A stretch of 22,689 nucleotides of DNA from the NCBI GenBank assembly GCA_051453625.1, contig JBOZIK010000001.1:281969638-281992326 (forward strand), read 5' to 3'. The stretch is from Welwitschia mirabilis (taxonomy: Eukaryota; Gnetophyta; Gnetopsida; Welwitschiales). The notes beneath the pieces were generated by a model. The model was not told where the DNA came from, did not search any database, and worked only from the letters and a program-made list of their open reading frames with translations. Positions 11,014 to 21,029 of the stretch are shown here, piece by piece. Numbering within the stretch: position 1 is the first letter of the stretch; each line of letters opens with the position of its first letter. Both the position numbers and the translations under genes were made by a program.

Positions 11014-11769
11014 TAGCTATCAATGCAACTAGACGATAGTGTGTAGAACCATAAGTACACTTATTTTTCCTTATTTTTCTTTATTTCTCTATTATTTTTG
11101 CCTATTTCTTCAAGAGATAATAGTCCCTTTGGTCTCTGCTAATGTGTTAAAACTTGTCCCTGTGCAATTCATTTACCGGTTTTCTAAACTTTTATGATTT
11201 TTTAAACATAACGTATGTTTTTCTCTCCTTCATCTTTTTCAATTTTTTTCTCTTGTTTTTTAGCCTTTTAACACATAGTTTTCATGTATGTTGGTCAATT
11301 TTTAATGCTTTTTAATTAAGAACTTATAAATCTAATTTTCGCTACATATTTTGAAAGATATAACAAATTATGCATTTTATAAGATAAAATTACGTTTTTA
11401 CCTTTTTCACTCATTTTTCTCGCAAATCATAGGTCAAAACATAGTGGTCCTTTAGTATAAATTGATTAATTCAACATGTTCTAAATTTCTAATTTGAGAA
11501 CTTTGAATTTTTACCTTAGGTAAAGTCCACCTAAAATATAGTTTTTACACTTTTCATGTGTTTTAAAATTTTCTTCACATGACTACATAATAGAGGATGT
11601 ATTGACATTTCCGAGGGAGGAGGCAAGATGTATTTTCACAATTTTTTTACATTTTTGAATTAATTTTTTGGGACATTATGAGCATCCACATAATGTATTT
11701 AGTTATGTCCATTAGATCTTACATAAATTTTTATGTATTTTTAATTGAGTAGATTCACATGTGTAAAGC

Positions 11770-12965
11770 TAGATAGGTTAAGGCTAAGGCTAAATCCATC
11801 AAGTAGAAGATGGGTTCATTAGTACCATCAAAGGTAGAGTGCATGAATCTCGTCCATCCTCCACCTTGACACAAAAGATCTATTACTATTTAGATTACTA
11901 CTATGTATGTTTAGAGACATTTTGGAGATTTTATGAGTTAGTTGGAGCCAGAGGTTGATCAGAGGCTCATTAATATATAAGTCTACCATATTTTATATGT
12001 GCATAAGGGATATTATATTTTAAATACTAGGGAGTTTTATGATATCAGGCATATTAAGTGACACAATAATTCTCATGGACACCTTCTAGATATGATGGTT
12101 GCTTCGATTTGGGACCATGATATAACAGTACTCCTAAACCACATTATAGTTGTGATAGATCTAGGTAGTATTAAAAGTCTTTACATACATTTTATTGGTG
12201 ATATATAGAAGTGTCATACATATGGTACAGCATGAGATATTCTAGTAGATTTGACATTGAATAGACTAGATGTTCTAGTAACACAGTTGACCCCTACCTA
12301 TATGACTTTACATAGAGGGCTAATTCACAATGTTAGTACATATTTTCATTTTAGTCATACCATGGTAGATTATTTATATATATTTGTAGCATTCAAGTAG
12401 GGTGAGCAAATGGACTTGCCTACATTTATATGAAGGAGACTTAGGTCATTGGTTGAGGCATGACAGTTACAGACTTTGGGATACCATAGCCCATGAATGA
12501 GTAACACTTCATGCACATTTAGACTTCAACTTACTATTTATAGGACATGGGTGTCTACTTACTAAGAAAGACAAAGAAACTTTAGATTCATAGATCTGTG
12601 GTTGGTATTTTATTAGAGCAGATCTAGACCCTCTTAGTAGAGATTACTAAGACCATCAAGGGTTTCATTGATAGAGGTATCTTAACACTTGATCAGAGGA
12701 TCTAGACACTTAAGTAGAGGATCCATATGGTTAAAAGAAAAATGTAGTACTCTAAGAAGTAGGTAATATATGTACGTCAGCATTTGTATTCATTGAGACG
12801 AGTGTGATGATTGACCTCTTAGAGTTAGTTTAAGTATAGGAAGATGAGATAGTTTATTCTATCTCTACATCACTGGATCTTTATTTTCCTATGGATTTTA
12901 GGCACCCTTCTTATTATCTTCCTACACTTGAGCCTACTATCCATACTGAGTTCATCATGAGGTAA
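11770..12965 (+). pseudogene. Third ORF relic of element B (post-pol)
   Basis: Counterpart of 7720-8932. It reads VP.KVE...HPPP near 11828-11868, QLTPTYMTLHRGLIHN at about 12283-12331, DLPTFI near 12415-12432, and the tail LEPTIHTEFIMR followed by TAA at 12963-12965. The A copy ends at the matching codon, so the original stop position is well supported. A partly open frame runs from about 12205 to 12380, interrupted elsewhere by TAG and TAA codons that often stand for CAG or TGG. The tail is rich in Pro. Function unknown. The place between pol and 3' LTR is that of the extra ORF of Athila-type elements, but no membrane or fusion features are visible. Confidence 0.5.
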
Positions 12966-13183
12966 TGAAGGGAGTGAATTTTTTATATTATATTTTGTAT
13001 CTTATCTTACATATGTATTGTACTAAAAACTTATGTTATATTTATATACATCTTATTTTGAGTTATAACATGGTGTACTTGTTGGATTTCATGCATATCT
13101 TTCTTTCACATGTTATTTTTATATTTCACAATAAGGATTATTTATATCTCTCACAATCATTTTCTTTATATGCTATACATTTT

Positions 13184-13193
13184 AGTAGGGGAC
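13184..13193 (+). promoter_or_regulatory. Polypurine tract of element B
   Basis: AGTAGGGGAC lies about 220 bases after the third ORF stop and directly before LTR B. It matches AGTGGGGGAC at 9139 in element A. Confidence 0.55.
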
Positions 13194-13196
13194 TAG

Positions 13197-14775
13197 TAAT
13201 TATTAGGTATTTATTAATTATCTTTCTAAAAATTTCTACTGTGGGTTTCTATTTTCCAAGATAATTTTTAAGTCTATTATCCTCCATATTGTCTGGATGA
13301 TAACTGAATGATAATATGATTAGTATCTTACACAGGTGAAATGTTCAGCTTTCTATTTTTAATAATTCAATCTATATCTCTGATATTTCTAAAAATTCTT
13401 TCTGAGATGATTTTTTAATGCATTAATTATTTTTATTATTAGTTGAGGTAGTTCATAATCATGTTTATCCACTTGGTTTTATTAGGTACTAACAAGGCTA
13501 AGTAGGAGGCTGTGTTGTGCTTCCAACTTATATGTATCTAATAGGGTATTTTAAGTAGTTTTGTATGATATTAAATAGGTTTACGCTAAATTTTAATGAT
13601 AATGAAGAGATAAGATGAATGATACAAAAACATGCAATATCCATTACATTTTATAGCATTTGAGATAGTTTACAATATTTTTCTATTTGAAGTAAAATTC
13701 TCACAAATGTTAAAGCTAATGCATTACATAAATATTTATAAAAGCTTATCATCTACCTCATTGTCTGGATAACTGTACAATGATACAATACTTAAAAAAA
13801 GTAGAATGCCAAGTAAAATTAATCTAGTAGTTAATATGTAATTCTTATAAGGTGGCATTATCTCCTATATCATCTAGATGACTAGCAGAATGACATGTGA
13901 AATAACAATTCATCAAACTTCACCTAACTTTAGCCATTTATCTTTCAGTCTCTTGCATGGTTATTAGGATTGTACTTACACTTGTTAGTCTTGTCTATTT
14001 GTGAGTCTATCTTTGTTAATAAGCATCGCCTCTATCCTCAACTTCTACTTATCTTCGTTTGCACTAGAAATTCTTATGAAAAGAGATCAAAGGACCAGAG
14101 ATTCATTCTTATTATTGTAGAGAGATATCTTCCTTGGTTTTGGGCTATGTATCCTCCATTGAGGTACTACTACTTTGTAACATGGATATTGGTTCAAATC
14201 TAATTCAAAGAACTCTTTTCTATTTTTATATCTTTATTTTATATATGTCCCTTATATCTTATGTTGATTTTGATTCTGTAATAGCCTCTTTAGTGATATA
14301 GATTATGATGGTAACCTTTAGTAAGGTTGAGAATTATTATTATAGATGCATTGTATTTTCTTTCTTAGATTAACCTTACATAGTTTTATATTCTATTTGA
14401 CGTACTTGATAGCTTAGATTGGTCTCAATCTAGTGATAGCATTTCTTGATTAATCTAGATTATACAAGGCTAATCTATTTAACAGGTTAATCTAGTAATT
14501 AGATGGAAGTTGCACTTAGTTTATATTCACATTCATTTACATAAGTGTATTTGCATTATTATTTTTTACATTGTTATTTATTTCTACTTTAAGAATAGAA
14601 GTGTTTTATTTCTTAAAATTAATTCTCTTTCTTCTCATCTATTCTTTTAATGAGAATATGACATTTGGATCACTTCCATATATATTAGTATGATGCGTTG
14701 TGCAAAATCTATATTTATTTGTAAATGAAAAGTTACTCTTAAAAGTGTAACATTTGCACAAATACTCACCACAAT
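13197..14775 (+). repeat. LTR B (about 1.58 kb)
   Basis: The start is set by alignment to LTR A; the expected TG has become TA. Landmarks shared with the other LTRs are GGTTTTATTAGG (about 13471), CTCCTATATCATCTAGATGA (13862-13881), TATCCTCCATTGAGG (about 14150) and CAACCTTACTAAAGG-like words near 14310. The end is placed near a CACAATAGTTATCA word that resembles ACAACAATTAGTATTA at the end of LTR C. No clear TATA box remains at the place where LTR C has one. The end could be off by some tens of bases. Confidence 0.65.
13870..13881. repeat. Perfect 12-base palindrome in LTR B
   Basis: TCATCTAGATGA equals its own reverse complement. Related but imperfect words stand at the matching place in LTR A (TCATTAGGATGA, near 9820) and elsewhere in the LTRs and spacers. 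Confidence 0.8.
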
Positions 14776-14861
14776 AGTTATCATGGTTGTATCTTATGAT
14801 AATTTTTGTGTATGACATATAAGTTTTATTTTACAATGTAATTAATGTTTTAATTGGAGTA

Positions 14862-16420
14862 ATAACATTGTAATACTCAGATTTGTTTTTCTAATGATCA
14901 TGTCCATAGAAAATTTACTTTTATTTTGATCTTTTTTTTTAACTTATCATCCTAATAGTCATTTGGACAAAATATAGGAGGACAACCTTATTATACATCC
15001 TCTAGAGGTACCATATCTATTTACTAATTTTTTATATTTAATCCTACATCATAAATTTCTTTGAACTTAATTTATGTTTTTTAATCTATTTCATTTTTAT
15101 TCAATTTGGCTCACAATTTGTAGTTGATTACTTATTTTGTTAGGGACTAATAAGGCTAAGTGAAGGATATGTTATAATGCCAAATTATATGTATTTGTTG
15201 GAGTATTTTTAGTACTTTTGATAATATTTAGATAGGTTTAAATGAAATTCTAATGATTATGAAGAGTAGATAGGATGATCATGAGAATAGGCAATTCTTG
15301 GCATATTTAGAGGCATTTCAAGAAGATTTTAGCACTTAGCATTTTTAAGAGAAAATGATGATCTAAAAGGTAGGTTTCTCTTAGTTAGAGAACTTAGGAA
15401 GTTTATCATCTTAGTCATCATCCCAATGATAGTTAGGATAAAAATGCTTTTAGCAAGCTGATGTAGATGCTAATATGGACTGAGGCTAGTAAGTGATGAG
15501 TTATATTTTATTATGGGGCATTATCCTCATAGTTATCTAAACAATAGTCAAGATGATAATTATTTTTTAGAAAAAATGATTTATCTTTGTAATTTGATTA
15601 TGTACCCTATGTGAGCTATTAGCATTTCATTTTTGACTGTTAGGGTTATGTTTCCAAGATTTTCTCTATAAAACTATAAATACTTCTTTATCCTTACTCC
15701 TATGGTTCATAATCCTTTACACCTAAGAATATTCTAATGGGAGATCAAAGTGTAGGAGATCTATCCATAGTTACAAACAGAAGTCATCCTTGGTGTTGGG
15801 TTGTCTATCCTCCATTAAGGTACTACTACCTTGTAAGTGAATTCTTAGCTTAAGGCTAATCAAAATAATTTTTTTAATTTTCATTATGTGCATCTTCCTT
15901 ATGGATTATGTTGATTATAATTTTTTGATAGATTTATAATTGATATAGATCATAAGGAAAATATTTGTTAAGGTTGAAGTTATTAGTTTACTTCTTGAAT
16001 TTTGCATTTTCTAGCATAATAGTTGCATTTATTTATATTTTATTTGACTTACCCTCTAGCTTATGTTGGTTAGGATTTAGTGATAGTTTTTTTTTGGTTG
16101 ATATAGGTTATAAGGGTGGATCTTTATGATAGGAAGATTTGGTAGTTAAATAGATTTTTTACTTAGAGTAGTTTTTATTTGAATTTTTTTTATAAGAATT
16201 ATGCTAATGTTTTTCTTACATTGTTCTTTATTCTAATTACCTAAATGAAAAAAATAATAAAAATACTTTATCCAAATCAATTTTCTATCTTCTTTTCTTA
16301 GTGTCTTTGATAGGTTACAACATGTGAGTTAACTATCATCTATACTAGCATGTATTTTATGTAATCATTTCTAATTGACATTTCCTTAAGGATATAAATT
16401 ATTGTATAAATATGAACTAC
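14862..16420 (+). repeat. LTR C (about 1.56 kb), same orientation as B
   Basis: Aligns over its whole length to LTR B and to the part of LTR A that is present. Landmarks are TTTTGTTAGGGACTAATAAG (about 15132), the repeated TCATC-type inverted repeats (15402-15440 and 15515-15561), TATCCTCCATTAAGGTACTA (about 15808) and TATTTGACTTAC near 16045. Only about 90 bases separate it from the end of LTR B. On its right side lies element D in the opposite orientation, so no internal part of a C element is visible. It is either a solo LTR or the remaining end of an element broken by rearrangement. Confidence 0.65.
15667..15683 (+). promoter_or_regulatory. Candidate LTR promoter (TATA box) in LTR C
   Basis: TATAAAACTATAAATAC contains two TATA-type words. 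It lies about 800 bases into the LTR, a plausible U3/R border. A TATATATA-like word occurs near 21806-21815 on the minus strand in LTR D at a similar distance from the shared TCCTCCATT landmark. No such word is left in LTR B. Confidence 0.45.
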
Positions 16421-16429
16421 AACAATTAG

Positions 16430-17160
16430 TATTACATTATTTTTAGTTATACATATACTTATCTATGATTTGATCAAGTGTGGCTCATTTCTTTCATAGT
16501 CTCTTATTCTATAGAGAAAAGATTTGCATTGTTTTCTAGTCTAATGTTAAAGGGTTTTTATGGTAATAAGATAATTTATAATATTAGTATATCATGTGTT
16601 ATGATGTTGACAATAAATAAAATAAAATTATTTGATAGTAAAGAATTATTCATTAGGGAACATACCTTTAATGAGAGTACAAAATGAAGGGATCTTTGTT
16701 CTTAAGGAATTCTAAATAAATGGTCAATAATACAATTATGTTTTTCTTCTTTAATAAAGATGCAAAGGTTGAATTATTACATTAATAACATCCATCTAAT
16801 AAGCTACGATTAAAGTCCTTCTTAGGTAATGAATGATAGCATGATTGGTGTCAATATTAGTAGAAATTCAATTTAATGATGCTAGCATTCCTTTCTTTAT
16901 GGTTATATATTTAAGTTAGGTATAAAAATTGTTTTACTAATGCAAATAAACAATTTCATCACTTCTCATCCTTTTTTTTTGCTAACATGTCACTTGTGCC
17001 TATATTTCTTACATTACAAATTAATTTAAAATCCCTAAACTAATTAGGGCCTTCTACAATAAGTTTAGAAGTAATTTTATCTATAAGATCTTTAAAGGAT
17101 TTATAACAATTCTTAATCCAATCAAATTTTACATGTTTCATATGTAAGAAATGGAAAATT
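16430..17160 (-). pseudogene. pol: RNase H and linker relic of element D
   Basis: Read on the minus strand from about 17160 downwards. A stretch FHFLHMKHVKFDWI, then CYKSFKDLIDKITSKLI and GPN, matches the RT-to-RNase H junction of gypsy pol (LLQKDVKFVWDEAC...SFEELK..LTSAPI..GPDW). RNase H then continues with FKLICNV, TNHAIIHYL (16831-16851; Asn in place of the usual Asp) and IIDHLFRIP near 16690. Below that the linker (plus-strand 16561-16590) matches copy 2 at 4211-4240 almost base for base. The relic stops near 16430 at the right edge of LTR C. The integrase and 3' half are missing. Many stops and shifts make it non-functional. Confidence 0.8.
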
Positions 17161-18090
17161 TTACATATGTTGGCATAATATTCATTGAATTTATGATAGA
17201 ACCCAACATGTCAATTTGTTCTATATTTGTTACTAGAGAAAGATTTTGAATAACATCAATTTTAAATACATTTATTCTAATATCTTCACTTAAAATGTTG
17301 TGGTCTAATCCAGTATCATATTTTACTAAAAATTGACTATCATATCATCTAAGGTATTTTTCTAATCTTTTAATTCTTGATTAATAAGAATTTCGAAGAT
17401 AGAAAAGTCATTCATAAAGACTTTAATAGATTCCTCAATCATGTCTAAAAAGATATTTATTATGACTCTTTAAAAGGTACCTAGTATATTACATAAATCA
17501 AAGGGCATTGAAAAGTATCAAATGATGAGGTAAAAGTTATTTTAGCTCAATCTTCATTAACTATGCAAACATAATTTTAGCCACTATATTTGTTAAGAAG
17601 ATAATAATAAGAATATCCTAGTATTTAATCAAGTACTTAGTCTAAAAATGGCAATGGGAAATAATATTTTTTCATTACATCATTAAGTTTTCTAATGTTT
17701 ATGCAATATTTCATTTTCCTTCTTTCTTTAGTATTACCATCAAGGAGATAATCCACTCACTCTCAAAAATAAAATAAATAATTCTAACATTCATAAGTTC
17801 AATAATTTATCTTTGAAAAATTTCTTAATAACTATATTTAACCTTCTTTGGTATTACCTAATGCATTTATCATTATCCTTTAAATAGATCTTATGTTGAA
17901 TAATTAAGGAATAAACTATAAAAAGGTCTTTATGGGTTTAAGAAAAAGCATGAATCTTTGAGATTAAAAGTTGTAGTAATGCTTTCTCTTGAAAAGTAGT
18001 AACATGTTCATTAATTACCATTGGTTTTTTAGTGCTATAATTCAAAAATATGTACTTTAAACTATTAGAAAATTCCTTAAGTTAAATATC
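17161..18090 (-). pseudogene. pol: Reverse transcriptase relic of element D
   Basis: The enzyme would copy element RNA into DNA. Reading down from 18090 on the minus strand, FSNSLKYIFLNYS then KPMVI and FQEKALLQLL match the block SHLKYAFLE...PVIIS..L...QE..L before RT. QHKIYLKDNDKCIR then YQRRLNIVIKK follows (compare MHKI.LED...QRRLNP). Next come SEWI, KKEGK, INIRKLNDVMKKYYFPLPF (near 17700-17640), GYSYYYLLNKYSG and ITFTSSFDTF. The catalytic motif reads VFMNDFS (17404-17421), where the family has FMDDF or FVDDF, so one essential Asp is lost. Homology covers the whole domain but in several frames with stops. The sequence style, with RKLNDV..K..FPLPF and MDDFSVF, is that of Athila-type elements. 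Confidence 0.88.
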
Positions 18091-18850
18091 ATAATCATCA
18101 CTCATAGAAGTTGAATATCCATCTTGATGAAATAAATTTTGTATGGACTACACATGTCAAATGTTATTTTTAGTGGACGTTTCAAAGATATCATTCACTT
18201 CTTCATGTTGATTATTGCTTAAAAGAACATTTTTATGGTTTCAAGGGTCTTCAGGATTAAGACTACTTAGAATGTTAACTTATTTATCATGATCATCAAA
18301 TAAGGATTCATCATGCAATGCAAAGTTAAAATCCTTTCTTCTATAGGATGATGTTGAAGAATCATTGTTAACATAATGTATTCATCTAATTTTAAGTTAT
18401 CTTTAATGTCATTTTTAGCCACATTGAAGATTGTAATAACAAATTTCTTATTTTTTCTATAACATTCCATCATTTTCTTTCTAGTATATATACATAGTGG
18501 GTCATAGTATAAAAGGTTCTATCTAAAAGTAATGAGTATCCTTCATTATGTTTCATTTAAATGAGAGAAATATCTATTAGGTAAAAAGCTTCCTCGATTT
18601 GAATGACTAAATATTTAATGATTCCTACAGGTTTTTGTATTATTGTATTAGCCAACTCTAAAACAATCTTTAGCAATTCTATCCTATTTACCATTTTAAT
18701 GGCTTTACATATTTGAAGTGGCATGATGTTTACACTAGTTGCAATATCTATTAATGAATTTTTTATCTTTTTATTTCCATCTAATATTGTAGTTAAAGGA
18801 TGATCTCTTATATCCTTAAACTTTGGACATTTTTACATTACTAGTTTAAA
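18091..18850 (-). pseudogene. pol: Aspartic protease relic of element D
   Basis: The protease would cut the Gag-Pol polyprotein. Starting near 18840 on the minus strand, CPKFKDIRDHPLTTILDG is followed by SLIDIATSVNIMPLQICKAI. This matches the Athila-type block PKLKDPG.F.IPC.IG...ALCDLGASINLMPLS. The catalytic Asp is kept, though the usual DLGAS is DIATS. Downstream KPVGIIKYLVIQIEEAFYLI and LLLDRTFYTM match the RP.G.IEDVLV.V..F..P.D...LGRPFLATG part. From about 18473 to 18267 a 68-codon open frame bridges towards RT; on its own it is only a fragment. It lies between gag and RT in the normal order. Confidence 0.85.
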
Positions 18851-19590
18851 ATAGATTGTACTATAAACACTTAGATAGGTATGATTTATTTTTATTTTAT
18901 TCTCATTAATTATTTCTAAATTTTAGCATACTTAGTATTATCTTACAAAAGTTTCTAAAAAGGTAAGTTGATATTCACATCTTACATAATAGATTTAACA
19001 TAATCATCATACGCTGGATTAATTTTCAATTTATTAATCCATGGTTTTAGTGGATTCTTATCATTTTACTCATGAGTTGTATTGTTGTCATTAGATTTAT
19101 CTTTTTAATGAAAATTAAAATACTTAAGGATTTTAATATCATCATCATTAGTTGCATCCTTATCATTGTTAATATATGTTGAGGCCTCTTGATTTAGATT
19201 GGTGTTAGTCCCACATCTTATTACTACTTTTCAATATTTCTTCACATCATTTGGAATTATAATTTTTTGAGTTGCAAGAGAACATTGTAATCTTTGGTTT
19301 TATTTTTTGAAGAATGCCTAATATATTTTCAGTGTTATTATTTTAAATTTTAATTTTCTTTTTATTCTCTTTTACATATTTCTAAATTCTTCTATAAGTT
19401 AGGATGTGAATCACCTCTATTACCCTGATAGTTAGAAGAACTTAGTTGGAAAATTTGGTTTATAAACCTATATTTAAAAGATCTACTTAAAAAATTTGAT
19501 AATATTTTTTATTGGTTTGAACTATTGATTTCTTTTATAAATGTTAGAGATTTGGCTAAATGTATACGCCTCTTCAAAAATTACCTCTTT
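18851..19590 (-). pseudogene. Gag-to-protease linker relic of element D
   Basis: Between the Gag zinc knuckle and the protease the minus strand still shows family features. IPNDVKKY then RCGTNTNLNQEA (near 19255-19185) resembles the NDLKAITTRSG segment. YDDYVKSIM then DVNINLPF and KYAKI (near 19010-18900) resembles the F...FK.L.INIPF.EAL.QMP.YAKF segment found just before the protease of Athila-type elements. The pieces are separated by stops and shifts. It is a linker, not a separate gene. Confidence 0.65.
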
Positions 19591-20600
19591 ACGTGTTTAC
19601 AACATAAAATAATATTTTGTTAAATGGGAATCATCTTCACAAATGTCACATGTAAAGTAAGACGTTAAATTTTTTATTAAATATATTTTCATCTATAATG
19701 ACTCTAGTATATCTATATAATGTGATAATTAATTATTTAATGAGGTTATTAGGGCTAGTTAGTTCTTCATATTAGATTTTCTTAAGGTCTTTAAGCATTT
19801 TTCTATTGATTTACCTTTCTTAGTATAGCTGTTGATCAGCTCTATCTTATCTCTACCATTATATATAAAAATTTTCATGCTTCATTAAATATCAAATTGA
19901 GAATATTACCTTCATAAGAGAAATCTACAAGATTCTTGGTTTGGCTATTGAGTTTATTATAGAAATAGTCAGTAAGTTCTTCCCTTGAAAATTCATCTAT
20001 GGGATTTGATGATATGACAATAAGAAATCTCTCATAGAATATTGCATAATCTTCATGTGGTTATTGCGAAAAATTAGTAACTTATCTTATCCTTTGTCTC
20101 ATAGAGGTTTTACTCATGAAGAATTTGTTAAAGGGATTTTGAACTTGGTTTTAAAATTTGAGCCTTTTATGAGGTATGGTTTTCATCCAATTTTTGAATT
20201 TGCCTTCTAAGATCAATGAAAAAATGATCATGCAAGTTATATCACTATGTTTTTATTTTGCACTTTCTAATATAAGGATCATGTATTTTATTTTTACTAA
20301 ATCTTGAAATTAATCCACATCATAGTCTCCTAAAATGTCTGATAAGCATTAGTGTTCTTCAATTCTACATCATTACTTATGGGTATATCAATAGGATTTT
20401 GGATTTTCAATTTCTTATTAGCAATAATTTCTTTAAAGGATTTATTAGTGTTAATTAAAGAAGATGAAGCTATTTTTACAAAGGATAAAGGATGGATTAA
20501 TATATTTGAAGTATTATTGAAATAAGACGCAAGAGTTTTAGAGGGTAATGAAAAATAATTAGAAGTAATATTTTATTGAGATTTAGAATGAGTAGTATGC
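19591..20600 (-). pseudogene. gag: Gag relic of element D
   Basis: Gag would form the particle that packages element RNA. On the minus strand around 20250-20190, LEGKFKNWMKTIPHK matches FSL.GKAK.WL.SLPP. From about 20150 to 19830, FNKFFMSKTSMRQRIR, then VTNFSQ, PHEDYAIFYERFL, SREELTDYFYNKLNS and QTKNLVDFSYEGNIL match the retrotransposon Gag core (KFFP...T...R..I..F.Q...E....YERF..L...CP...........FY.GL). A zinc-knuckle relic follows at 19609-19650. The start is not fixed; sequence upstream of about 20400 is only weakly readable. Stops, mostly TAA or TAG in place of Gln or Trp codons, break the frame. It lies between the leader and the protease, as expected for a gypsy element. Confidence 0.82.
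19609..19650 (-). other. Zinc-knuckle (CCHC) relic in Gag
   Basis: Fourteen codons read CDICEDDSHLTKYY. The spacing C-X2-C-X4-H-X4 is right, but the last Cys has become Tyr, a G-to-A change in the coding strand. Zinc knuckles of Gag bind element RNA. Confidence 0.65.
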
Positions 20601-21029
20601 GAATAAGAAACACTAAAAGAATAAAATTATCTTTTTCAATTCTTAGAATAAATTTTTATATGTAACCTTTATTTGTTATGTTAATTTTAATAAAACAATA
20701 TTAATAGTTTTTTCAATGAAGTGATTTTCTCTATAATGCTTTGTTATCTCCTTGCATGATTAAAAAATCTTTACACTCAAGTAGCAATGATCTCCATGAA
20801 TACACAAGTTGCAAGGAGTAAGTTCTACCAATAATGGATGTGCTAATCACTTAGATTACATGAAGTATAAAGTATAGACCAAGTTTATGTAAAATTTGAT
20901 AATCCCTAAATCACATCAAGAGTGAGGGTAGATCTATTAATTGATGATCTCTTTCCAAGAGAGTAGATCTAGTGGATAATCTCTCAAAAGAAAAGTAGAC
21001 CAATAACATAAAAGTATAAAATAAAAGCA
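20601..21029 (-). other. Leader region of element D
   Basis: Sequence between the presumed gag start and LTR D. It has no readable protein. AGAGAGTAGATCT near 20957-20969 and ATGATCTCTTTCC just before it form a small inverted repeat. The border with the LTR is uncertain and may lie as low as about 20855. Confidence 0.4.
20824..20843 (-). promoter_or_regulatory. Possible primer binding site of element D
   Basis: The minus strand reads CATCCATTATTGGTAGAAC here. This resembles a decayed GGCGCC(A/G)TTG.(C/T)GGGGAAC word, the tRNA-Asp type primer site common in plant Athila-like elements. The match is partial, and its distance from the LTR end estimated by alignment (about 200 bases) does not fit well. 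Confidence 0.2.

Larger units (their letters stand above)
10007..13930 (+). repeat. Module B: second copy of module A
   Basis: Direct repeat of 5834-9879 with the same internal order of T-rich spacer, third ORF relic, polypurine tract and LTR. No gag or pol precedes it. Either they are lost in the gap, or the module was separated from them by deletion or recombination. Similarity with module A ends at 13930 only because module A is cut off; LTR B continues to about 14775. Confidence 0.85.

Noticed and set aside
12965-13264. Open frame of 99 codons after the third ORF of module B
   Set aside because: It spans the polypurine tract and LTR start, and the matching region of module A is not open. 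Taken as chance.
9244-13895. Inverted repeats read as a CRISPR-like or phage-type array
   Set aside because: Spacing is irregular, repeats are imperfect, and the context is a plant LTR retrotransposon.
13970-14203. Open frame of 77 codons inside LTR B
   Set aside because: It lies within an LTR and is not kept in LTR C.
14187-14203. ATTGGTTCAAATC, similar to a tRNA B box
   Set aside because: There is no A box at the right distance and no cloverleaf can be drawn. LTR C lacks the word.
16478-16687. Plus-strand open frame of 69 codons
   Set aside because: Shadow of the minus-strand pol linker and RNase H of element D.
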